Below are positions 11,913 to 22,896 of a stretch of DNA of 64,000 nucleotides, in pieces. Positions within the stretch are counted from its first letter, which is position 1; every line of letters begins with the position of its first letter. The stretch comes from Calcarisporiella thermophila CBS 279.70 (lineage: Eukaryota; Calcarisporiellomycota), in the NCBI RefSeq assembly GCF_041956535.1, contig NW_027192194.1:752009-816008 (forward strand), given 5' to 3'. The notes under the pieces were generated by a model. It ran no database searches and was not told where the DNA came from. It was given only the letters and a program-made list of their open reading frames with translations. Made by a program: the position numbers and the translations under genes.

Positions 11913-13797
11913 ATGATTGCGACTGAGGTTAATGCTCCAATGCAGGACTCAAAAGCCATAATGTCCATAACCAACAGTGATCCCGAAGAAAACGATTGTG
12001 TTGAAATTGGACGCCCGCCTTCTCTTTCTAACACTGAGGATACATCGCTTCGTAACTCAAGCACAAGTATCTCAACTCTGAACCAATCATCTTTTCTGGG
12101 CTGTGAGAATGAGCTAAACTTGGAGAAGCTCAAGCTTGCTCCTCTGGAAAACAAACTTTTACTCAAAACGGCTGGCCGAAATTCACATTACCGCGCTTCA
12201 TGGTCGGGGGGATTTGGTGGGAAAGATGCATATAATTTCACCTCCCAAAGCGAACTTACCGTACCCACAGAGTTGAGTGATGAGCACAGACCACGCCGAG
12301 CTTCCTATATCGACGTTTCAAAAGATTCCGTTCTGTTTACATTCTCGTTTAGTCAAGAGAGAAAAGGTGGAGGGAATGCAGGCCAATGGGCTGAGGCTGA
12401 AGGCGAAGGAGAAACGGCCCAAAGAGAAAAGCATTGTGACAGAAATGCTTATGACGAGATGGTCGACTGGGGTAAGCATTAAATTTTCACGCCCTTTTTG
12501 CCCTGTTAACCAGCGGCATATTTGTTTTGTTTAGAATTATGGGGTCAATTGGCGTCCGATTTTGATGCTCTCTCCAGGCATAACCCTGAAAAAATCACCC
12601 AAGCGGCCTGGTCCGGAGTGCCTTCTGTATTGCGAGGAATGATATGGCAATTGTTTACTCGGTGCAAAGATCAAAGTCTCGAAATGTTCTACAATGAATT
12701 ACTTAAGAAGGATTGCCCATTTGAAAAATGGATCGCGCTGGACGCAGAGGCTGTAGTAGGGGTAGCAATGGGCGAGGAAGAGAACACCATCAACCGGGAT
12801 AGCATTTTTAACCTAGTAAAAGCCTACGTAGTTCATGATGAGGAAATTGGATATGCACCACAACTTTGCGCCATTGCGAGGACTTTGCTTTTGAATGTTT
12901 GTCAATACAGCTGGTAATTTGCATTCGTCCCCTTTCTCACATTAGTTTATTCTATTAGATGCCTGAGGAGGAAGCTTTCTGCTTACTTGTATGCGTTATG
13001 CAAGGTGGGCTCCGGAATTTTATGAAAATTGAGTCGGAGGAACTTCGTATCTGCATGTATCAGCTTGACCGTCTGTTGGAGGAGTATGTGCCTCATATTT
13101 ATCAACATCTAATTGTTCAAGAGTGCAGCTCAAGTATTTTCGCGAATGAATGGTTTATGACGCTCTTTTCCCACCTTTTACCCGCCAATATCCTGCTGCG
13201 AGTATGGGATGTGATCCTTGCGGAAGGTATGGTTTCTCTATTCCAGTTCGCAATCGCTTTCCTTCAGATGACTGAAGGTGTTATTCTCGGGATGGAGCGA
13301 GAGGAACTGGTAACATATTTAAGGATGGAGCTGTTGGTGTCCGAATGGGTGAGAAATATTCCTTTTTCTTTACTGTTTTGGGCGAATAATAGAGTCTTAA
13401 CTTGGAACCATAGGATGCCGAATCTCTGCTACAATATGCCCGCGCTATTCACATCACCGAGAAACAGTTGAAGAAGCTTGAGCGCGAGCAGAAACTTGAA
13501 GTCCAAAAGACTCAAGAATATTTCAGTCGTGAGAATTCTCGTCTTGATCGCAACATTTCGAATTTGACACGGCAACAGGTCGATGTTGCGAAGAAACTTA
13601 TCGAGAGCAAAGCGAAAATGCAGGAAGTGGCCGAACAAAAGGAGGAACTAGCAAAGCAAAATGCAGATTTGGAGCAACAGCTATTCGCCATTGAGGAGAT
13701 GCTTGTAGAAACTCGAGTGAAGTATGCTAAATGCGAGGATGAAAGAGAAACTCTGTTCCAGCGACTGGCATCTATGAAGAAGACATTGGATAGATAG
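11913..13797 (+). CDS. TBC-domain (Rab-GAP-like) protein, probably catalytically defective
   Basis: Exons 11913-12471, 12535-12896, 12959-13348 and 13414-13797 join in frame to 564 residues. The TBC domain spans ~183-440: VDWELWGQLASDFD, WSGVPSVLRGMIWQLF, LVKAYVVHDEEIGY, LLLNMPEEEAFCLLV, LDRLLEEYVPHIYQHL, SIFANEWFMTLFSHLLP and LRVWDVILAEG. A ~120-residue coiled coil follows, the Gyp5/EVI5-like order. Active TBC domains carry an arginine finger (IxxDxxR) and a glutamine finger (YCQG). Here INRD (272-275) runs straight into SIFNLVKAY, so the segment with the finger arginine is absent, and the second motif reads GYAPQL. Both catalytic residues are therefore missing or displaced, which suggests a pseudo-GAP or Rab-binding scaffold. 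The segment just before the TBC domain has a competing open frame (12277-12534), so its exact sequence is less sure. Confidence 0.82.
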
Positions 13798-14632
13798 AAA
13801 ACCCTTTGCTATTTACAGTATTTATTTCTTGTAGTTTGCATGTTTATTTAGTTAATTATTTACGTTTCAATTTTTACGAGCTGTGATGACTGCCTGCATT
13901 TGTCTAACTTTGATGGAGTGTTGTATCAAGAGTGATTGTTTGCTAGCTAGGAGTTAAACCTCTTACCCCTCTCTTCTCTATTTATCTTTCGTAGACGTTA
14001 TTTTTTGCTCTTGGTGTAGTGTCTATTACATGTCTGTTTATTCGGCTATCGTTTCTTTTGCAAAATGAACCAAAATATAATAAAAAACATAAAATACATT
14101 GTACTAGTTTTAGTTTCATTGTATAAACGTAGATCCATATGAGAGAGCAGTAAAATGTCTATTATTAATCTTTTTTCCACAATAGGCTAATAAGGCTGAA
14201 CACTGCTAAAATAATAAATTTATTAGTGATGGGGAGCACCGTAGGTGAGATTGGCAAGAATTAAAATATGCCGATATTAAGGATGTTAACACCCTTCAAC
14301 CATTTATTGATTTGGATGTATTACCCCAATGTCATGACCCAAAATTTAAGAAAGACAAGGAATCTTTGGCTATTACTTTTTATTGTGCATATTTGATTTG
14401 ATTTGATCTAAAATGCCATTAAAAATAAACACACAATAAACACACTCACGCAAACAAGTAACAAAGATTACAGAGCATGAAAACAAACAAGTCACATAGA
14501 ATCAATTCAATTGATTCAAGATCACCATCGGAATATTTTATAAAGTATATATAAACTAGAAAAAAAAACCAAAATAATACAAGTGAAAAACAAGACGAAA
14601 CTAAAAGGCTATGCCACTATTTACAGCATTGT
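13798..14632. other. Convergent intergenic region
   Basis: AT-rich 835-bp spacer between the convergent TBC and RhoGAP genes. It presumably contains both 3' UTRs. No coding or structured element is recognised. Confidence 0.6.
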
Positions 14633-17600
14633 CTAAGCATGATGAATAATTAGGCCAAGATCATCTAGTACTGTTTCTTTGTCGTCTAGCTGTGGCAAAG
14701 GATCAGCAGCTAAACATTAGATAGATTGAGTGATTAATCAAGATCAAGCCAATTCTCAATAGGGATGGGTCTTACCTGAAAGTCGCTTTTCCATTCCAAC
14801 AATTGCCTCAGGGGCACCGTCCATATAATTCAGGCTATTCCGGTTATTACGTTGAGCCTGTTCTGAAAGGAACTTTGGAGACGCTAATGGGCCGAACAAA
14901 GATTCCATTTCACCTAGAAACGACGTACTGGAATAAGAAGCCAGTGCCCCCACATCCAGCATAAACCCTACATTTTTCGTTTCGGTGGCACTTAACGTGT
15001 TAGAATCCTTGCTGTCTAGATTAGGTTCTTCCACGGCCTTTTCAGGCAAATTTGAAGGCGACTGTTTTATACGTATCTCCTTCATTCCGTTCGAAGGTGC
15101 GACGGCCTCCACTACAGAGGGATGGTATACGACTGCAGGGATATTCATATTCTTCTCTAATTTCGGTGCTCGTGGATGCTCCTCCTCAGCTTCCTCTTCC
15201 CACGACTCCTTAATTATTCCAAGTGACTCTGGCTGCTGAGGTGGGGTCAGCTCTTGAACAGGGATGGGAGGAGGTGCACTTTGCGGGGGCGGGGGAGGAA
15301 GTTTTGAAAAATCAAACATTCCACCAACCGACATCTTCACCCCACGTTCCTGTACTACTGATAGCTCACGTGTGTGTTTCTTCGCAGCTATACGAGGGTT
15401 TTCAATATTATTCTTTTCATCCTCATTTCCACGACCGCCACTTCTCTTATCATCCTTCTGGTCCTCTCTCGGCTTTTCTGCTCTCTCTTCTTGCCTATTC
15501 TCCTTCCTAATATTTGCTTGTTTCTGTTTCTGTTCCTGTTCTTCCTCATCATCTTCAAGCATTTTTGGCTCTCGCCCTCCGTCTTGATTCACATAAAATA
15601 TATAGTCAAACTCCGCCATAAGCAAACTAAATACACCAGCTGGGATTCCAAGGGAAGGTGAAAACACGATGCCCATATTGCGCATTGTCATGCGGTTCAC
15701 GTTTGCATTCTGGACAATTCGAATAAGATGAGCAGTAAGTGCTCTGAGTAGTGTGTAATTTGCCAGGGGGAGTGCTGAGACAAGACGACCAAGTTCACGG
15801 ACCCGTTCTCGGCGGTCAAGGAGATCTGTTTAAGTGAAGGGAATTAATAAACTAGTGAAATATTTTAAAAAAAAGCATGTTATTTTGGCTACCGATAACC
15901 CGCATAAAATCCTTATGAAGATCTTTGGTCAAAACGCTCGTGGGAAGTTCTCGAAGATAAAGTTTTAACAACCCAGCAATGGCATGCACGTCGTAATATT
16001 CGCCCGATCCCAGTAAGTCAACGTCACCCTCAATATTGAATCGATCTTTTAACATTTTTATGGTTGCAGAGCTTCCAGAGAGCCGGTAAATACCCTCTTC
16101 TTTTTCAGCTATTGGCCAAATAAAGTAGATATGTTTAAAACGGTCAACTTATATTGATTTGCAATATATATAGTTTTACCATTTTTCGCTTCCAAGTATT
16201 CGATACAGCGATACACAACAGCGGGCAACTCATAGCCTTCTTTCACACGGGATACCCGAACAGCTACCTGTAGGGGTACACCAAAAACTATTTTCTGAGG
16301 AGGGGATAGCTCGTCACGCGAGTGTTGCCTACGATCACTATCCTGCGGAGAGAAGCTTCCAGGCCCAGCCGAGCTTAAAGATTCGGAGCGAAACATGCGA
16401 GGCCATGCAAAGGTAAGTCGGCTTTTCTGGTTTTTTCGTAGTGCAGACATAGGGTTTACATCACTTTCGCCTCCCTGCGTCATACCTGGTGGAGTTGCAG
16501 AACGCTCTTGACTTGGCCCATGATCACTATTATTCCCAAACTGGTGCGCTTCTGGAGCCGCGGTATCCATAGCTGGGTTATTTGAATTGGATGGGTCGAA
16601 ATAGGTGTGTAGCGGAGCACCTGATTGATCTTGCAAAGTCCGTGGGTGGTAATTATATCTCGATTGCTGAGGATTATGTTGTTCCGCCACAGGTCCACGT
16701 AAATTAGATCCATCATTTCTTGGATTAAAATTACCAGAAGATGATGGGAGAGGAGAGGTATTTGATTGAGATGTAACGATGCCACCTGTATCAGGTTCCA
16801 AATGCCCGCCTTTTGGGAAATTTTTCTGCGCTGCAGTGCTCGGATCCGAGTTTGAGCGCGCGGGAATATCCTTCGATTCTTCATGAGACATATTTCTTGA
16901 AACTCGATGATGGTTCTGTTTTTCTAAAACACGACTGTCATCTTTTGATGGAAAATATGCCCGCCCAGCAGGTATTATATTATTTGTTTTCTGGCGAGCT
17001 TGTTGCAAATTCTGTTGCTGGTGGTGGTGCTGTTGTTGCAGTTGCGGATGCAGATGTTGTTGCGGCTGATGGCGATGCTGCTGCTGTTGGTAATTCTGTA
17101 GCCTCTGTTGATGATTTTGGTGTTGCTGATTTGGTTGATGTAGTTCACCCATAGTAGCCAAGTCCGATGTGGTCCGCTCTGGAACTCCAACCCATTTTGC
17201 AAGCGCATTTACCCACTCGTCTCGCTCCTCGTCCGATTCTGCACATAGAATATGTCTTAAGACACTGGAGGAGCCGGGCCTCTTTGGTTCGAGGATAAGA
17301 AATGCGTGACGATAGTTGTCTCCACCCGGAGCACCAGACGACACGTCTGTAGGGACAAGATGCCGGCCGATCTGGGAATATGTTAATTTAATTGATCCAA
17401 GCCACTGTCCATCCTTCTGTAATATTGAAATACATAAGTCTATAGGGGTAAAAAAAATAAGCGAAAGTAGTGTCTTACATTTTCAAAGTAATCCAAGACA
17501 GGGCCACTCTTCAATACAAAATAGCGTTTTTTCCATCCTCCAAAATTTTTACCCCGCTTGATCAAATATCCCTCCTTGTGCCCAATTCCCTTAATAATAA

Positions 17601-19773
17601 ATGGATTTTTATGATTAGGAAAAAAAAACTATACATTGAATGAAAAATTCACTTACTTTTGCTGTGATATTTTTCTTATTGTCAACGACGTCGGTGCTTA
17701 AAAATTCACAGATATCACTGGCATCTGTAAAGGGTAAGGATACGATATGTTGTAAATACTTCTGAAGAAGAACCTAGAGAAAAATAAGTGAAAATTAGTT
17801 TTTGTAAGTATCTAGTCAACAGTGGAAATGTACCTTTCTCTGGTCAACAATCGAGGGAACGTTGCTATTGAACATGCTCTTATCCGGAAGCTTGATAGCG
17901 CTATCGGGGGTTGATTTATTCTCTTTACGTTTGATCTAATTGAGATTGAAAATGTATATGTCAGATAGCAAAGATATAAGAACACATAATGCGTGTTCAC
18001 CTTAGAATCAAGTGCCAGAAAATCCGAGTACAGCTTCTCCACACGCCAAAGCTCCTCCAATTTACCAGCTGCATTTAGCTTATTCACGGTTACCACAAAA
18101 CATAATACTTCCTTTCCTTTCTCATTTATGCGAACTGTACTCCCGATCACTTTAACGATTATTCCAGAAACACCCCCCAGTGAAATTGGAGCCTCGTCTT
18201 GGGTGGCCGGAGAAATAGGCTGTTGTTTCGGAGCAGATTCCCGTGGCAATGTAATTCTACTGGGATCCGTGTATGTTTGTTGAGGAGGAGTGCTAGTGTT
18301 TAGAGTGGCCTCAGAGGTCGTCAAGGGGTCCTTTGCTTCTCTTGGTAAGGGCCTTTGATCTTTAACTTTTCTTTGTGCAGACTCTGTATCTATCTCCAGG
18401 AATTGTCGGGTAACAGTCATCGAAGGCATTTCCGCTGCGGAGGGCGGGGAGACCTTATATGGAATAGCATTTAGAAATACGCTTTCTCGATTTGATCTCT
18501 TCGCTTTTGCAGAAGGAGAAGACTTCGCATTAGGGCCGCTATTAGCTTTAGCATCTTGTTCTGCAGGAGAAGGTTGCTTGGGAGGTGGAGAAGCTCGAGA
18601 ATTTGGTTCATGCTCCGGAAAAGGTTTTGGCGGAGGATACATAGATGAGCGAGCACGCGACGATTTGTTTTGAGAAGGAACCGGTTTTTTGGCATGCAAT
18701 GCCACAGGAGAGGTTGATGATGTCGGTTTTGGCTTGAGTACTACTGTAACATCCGTTGAGACCCCGTTTGGCACCTTAGGTGGCGAAGAACTCATTTGAG
18801 CCGAAACGTCCTGGTCGATTTCAAACCTCACACTAAGTGGACCTTGCTTCTTTCTATTAGGCACAGCTCCATCGCTCGCAATAGACGTTTTTTGTTCTGG
18901 AGTATGAGGCGGAGATGAACCGGAAGATTTGTCGGTGTGTATCGGGTCAATGATTTGCGGTGGTTTTGGAGATGTATCCCGTGCTATTGTGCTCTTTTCC
19001 GATGCCCTGTTGGAGGACGGGGAAGTAGATATCTCAGGAGCTGCATTTGCCTTTGATTGCACCGAGTCCTTTGACTTTATCGGCTTGTTTCGGTATAATG
19101 CTTCTGTTTGAGAATCCCATGGAATGGAAAGGCTTGCAAGAGAATCGTCTGGAAGGTTTTCAAGTATAGAGAGGAGTCGACTATCGAGGATTCGCTCTTC
19201 GGCCTTCAGAAGCGCTATATCAGAAGTTTCTCCATTATGTGAGGCAGTATCTTCGCTCTTGGTAACCAAAGCCTCTTCGAGAACCAGTTTCGAAACAGGG
19301 CTCAGAGGACGAGGTTCGGATTGCTTATTGGAAGTGGAGTCAGTTAAATTTGAAGAATCGGTGACTTTTGCGGCTGGCGTTTGAAAAGTGTTTCCGCTTG
19401 ATAACGTGATATTACCGCTACTTGAATTTGAGGCCGCAGAGGATGCTGTTTCAAGCAGTACCTGTACAGAGAATTCCAAATCTTTGTTTGCTTGGCTTAA
19501 TTTATCCTTTTCCTCGGTCACTAATTGCAGATTCGCTTGCAGACTCTGAATCACTCTCCGCTGTTTTTCCACCATTCTCCAAAGCTGATCATTTTGCGAA
19601 CGCAGAGTGGCCTTTTCACTGAGAAGTTGAGTAATACGAGATTGCATCTCAACTTGTGCAGCGATAGCACCAGTATTTAAAGCAACCTCCTTGCCAGAAT
19701 CATGTGAGGGTATACTTGGGCTAATGGTCGATGTAGAGAGGGGAACAGCGGCACTATTCCCTGAATTTGACAT
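14633..19773 (-). CDS. bem3: BEM3-like Rho GTPase-activating protein (coiled coil-PX-PH-RhoGAP)
   Basis: Eight exons, complement(14633-14709, 14776-15825, 15893-16108, 16180-17416, 17479-17589, 17657-17773, 17834-17935, 18001-19773), join in frame to 1560 residues. Residues ~30-110 form a coiled coil. A long Ser/Pro-rich linker follows. A PX domain lies at ~530-660 (ISLGGVSGIIVKVIGS ... VEKLYSDFLALDSK ... LLQKYLQHIVSLP). A PH domain lies at ~665-790 (GYLIKRGKNFGGWKKRYFVLK ... DEWVNALAKWVG). A Gln/His-rich disordered stretch follows (near 17020-17115). The RhoGAP domain spans ~1065-1250 (FGVPLQVAV ... EEGIYRLSGS with the arginine finger ... MGIVFSPSL), with a Lys/Glu-rich tail. PX-PH-RhoGAP is the BEM3 layout. 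BEM3 inactivates Cdc42/Rho1 at sites of polarised growth, with PX/PH binding phosphoinositides. The last small exon is the least certain. Confidence 0.9.
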
Positions 19774-21230
19774 AGAACCAAAATGCTTGGGATATTTGCA
19801 AGATCTGGAAACAAGAGAAAGAAGATTAAAGTTCTAGGAAAAAAAAATTGATGAGCAAGATGAAAAAGAGAATATCAAGAAAATAAATAAATTAAAGAAT
19901 GAGTTAGGGTGATATAGGGAGAAAAAACTATTGAAATCTATGGGCGGATCAAAGTAGAAAAAATATCTACTAAATTTTAAATAACAATTGATTGTGGATG
20001 ATCTATAAAGTTGAGGATAATAAATACATACCAGAAGACCCGCAACTAATTAAAGATGATCGAGGTGTGTGCAACGTGACTTTTCCTGGGCCATCCAAAA
20101 AGAGGGAACTAATGCATAAGCGACCTTTAAATTTTGTAGTGACGAGCCCCTATAACGCTGCCACATAAAGATTCTTATAAATTTTCCAGTTCTGATACCT
20201 ATTGTCATTGTTTATATTTGCATTATAATTTTGTATGCGGGTTATGAATATTTACTTTGTTACATATAGAATATCGAAACAAACACTCTCAATTAATCTA
20301 AGCTAATTCAGTGCTGGTAAAGCCCAAATCATCTGCCCTTCAACATTATGAATGATTAAGTCGACACAGAACATATTTAATAGCAAAAAAAACGAATCAA
20401 GAAAAATTCTACTTATCAATTAAATTCAATGTCATGCCATATCAATAGAGGATTACAACTATAGGTTCTATATTTCTTTTGAATTACTCGCACTTTCAAT
20501 CATTGCATACATCTATAGTGACACACTGTTTATATCTTGTTACAAATTAATAATATTCTGTATACGTTTGGATTGCAAATTTCAACTCTTCCATCCACAT
20601 AGTAATCTCGTGTAATTATGTAAGTTTGGGTTGCGATAATATTATCCTATTATACTTCCCCTGAAAGAATAATATATTCCAATAATACTGGGAAGAGTGT
20701 GATATTGGCTCTTCTTTTTTTTAATGACTCGATATTCTCATGAATGTTGGATTCCAGATTAGAAAAAATGAAGGATTCGGAGGGGATTAAGTAGAACTTT
20801 GCTTTGATAAGATGAGCAAATAAAAGCTTGTAGCAAATGAGTTAGTAAAATCGTGCACAATCAATTCATCTTTACCATTTTGAACTGTTCTTTCACGTTT
20901 ATCAGTTCTGGATTAAGCTACAGGTGCTTATAATTTTGGTCAAGAAACTCGCATTACTTAAATTTTAAGAAATCCCCTTTTTTCTGCAAAGAAGGTTTAG
21001 CGTAATTAATTTTGTGCCTGTCGATCCTAATGCCTCTCACCTGAGTTTAATGGGATTGCACAACGATTGGTCACTGCACACTCTTGTTTTTGGACATGCA
21101 AGCGAATTAATTGCGACAAAAAAAAACGAGATCGTTAGCCGTGATATGCACGGGTTTAAATACTTTGACTCTCATAATACCCTTCACACTTGCTCCCATC
21201 CTTCCTTTATCATAACACGGCCCATTCACT
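19774..21230. other. Divergent promoter interval, 1.46 kb
   Basis: AT-rich DNA between the RhoGAP gene (minus) and a chitin deacetylase gene (plus). No gene, RNA or repeat is recognised. A- and T-runs suggest promoter sequence at both ends. Confidence 0.5.
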
Positions 21231-22188
21231 ATGCATCGCATCTCCCATCTTCTAGCACTTATCGTAATCTGTTCATTATTCAATGTATTTGCATTGGCCG
21301 CACCTGCAAAGCACATGGTCGGCGGCGACATTCTCCGTCGCGATGGTGGAACAGCATCTGCGAAGATTATCACACAGTGTTCTGTTCCTGGTACCTTCGC
21401 TATAACATTTGACGACGGACCCCATCCCACATATACCAATCAATTGTTGGAATTTTTGAAACAAAAAAATCTTAAGGCAACGTAAGTGGGCATTTTTTGA
21501 TGGCGATTTCGAGATATCTTAATATAGAAAACATCAGATTTTTTGTGAATGGTCAAAATTATGGAAATATCCGGGACAATTCCGCTATAGTACAAAGAGC
21601 ATTTCAAGATGGACATCTCATTGCCTCACATACTTGGTCTCATAAAGATCTTACCACTCTAGATGAGAATGGGATTAAAACCGAAATGATTCAGTTAGAA
21701 GAGGCACTGAAGGACATTATCCAAGTCCGCCCTATGTAAGCTACTATATTTTTCTATCACTTCATATTTTTCCTATTGACTTCTCCACTTCAAAGATACA
21801 TGCGCCCCCCTTATGGAAATGTAGATGATAGAGTGCTAGGAATCCTCGATAGAATGGGGTACAAAGTGATCAAATGGGATATCGACACTAATGACTTCAA
21901 CGAGAACTTAGAGTCGTCGAAGCAAGCTTATCAAACTAAGTTGCAAAGCCTCAATGCACAAGATAGCGGTCATATGTATATACCAATAATTCTACTTTAG
22001 GATAAACGCTAAGTGTTCATAACCTCTTTTTTCTCTCTAGATCCCTTCAGCACGATACTCATGAAATCACTGTGAGAGATCTCGCGCCCTGGGCATATGA
22101 ATATATTGATAAAATGCATTATAAAGCCGTTACGGTTGCTGAGTGCCTCGGGAACTCAAATCCCTCCACCTGGTACAATCGGGTATAA
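21231..22188 (+). CDS. Secreted polysaccharide (chitin) deacetylase, CE4 family, copy 1
   Basis: Exons 21231-21481, 21538-21735, 21796-21975 and 22041-22188 give 258 residues. A signal peptide is clear (HLLALIVICSLFNVFALAA). The NodB/CE4 motifs follow in order. Motif 1 is TFDDGP, with the catalytic-base and metal-binding Asp pair. Motif 2 is SHTWSH, with both metal-binding His. Motif 3 is RPPYG. Motif 4 sits around WDIDTNDF, and the C-terminal motif is LQHDTHE. CE4 enzymes remove acetyl groups from chitin to give chitosan, a major wall polymer in zygomycetes. No chitin-binding module or GPI signal is seen, so this is probably a soluble secreted enzyme. Two related genes start at 36826 and 42025. 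Their intron positions match, showing recent common descent. Confidence 0.92.
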
Positions 22189-22896
22189 TCAGGCTTAAAT
22201 TTTGTCTTCCGCTTGTTATATTTTATAATTTTGTTATTAATTTCACCAACACTAATTTTCACCCAACATCCCTTCAAATCTAATTAGTCAAAGGATCGAG
22301 TATCCTTGTTTTCAATTAAGAAATTCATAAACAGTAAAGAAGTTTTTTACATAGGCTCTGCTTCAAATATTATGAGAATATATGTCATTTATTCGGAAAA
22401 AAAGCAACCCTACCGAATATTTTCGGTATATGGGTTGTGCTGAAATTTTTCTGTTCGTTGAATATACTTGATTTAATAAAGATTTTAAGTAAATATTCTA
22501 TGAGACATGTTGAGGTCCTTCTCTTAAATAATATTTTATTACCGACTGATACAAGATATCACAATGAGCAATATACTGTATTGAAATAGCTTTACTAACT
22601 TTAGGTATATCAAAGAAGATTAAGAGTATAATTTACCAGTATAGTAACAGCCAAGTTAGACAAATTATAATCTCCATCTACATCTTCCAATAGGATGCTC
22701 TTCGGTGACTCTGCTTTAAAGAATTGTATTAGTTATTATATTTAATAATAATACAATATGAATAGAAATCAAAGTTTTGGTATATTGCAAATCTCATGCT
22801 AGATAAATCACTCTTAGAAAAGCCCGCCAGGTCATCTAGCTCGTTTTCTCTAATTCAGGTACATCGGAGAACTTCTTTCTGCTCTGTAAAGAGAGC
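22189..22896. other. Convergent AT-rich spacer
   Basis: About 700 bp of AT-rich DNA between the chitin deacetylase gene and the 3' end of the receptor-methyltransferase gene. Nothing is recognised. Confidence 0.5.

Noticed and set aside
15223-15661. Hydrophobic plus-strand frames opposite the RhoGAP gene
   Set aside because: Mirror of a Lys/Glu-rich tail in the sense frame; no independent start or splice evidence.
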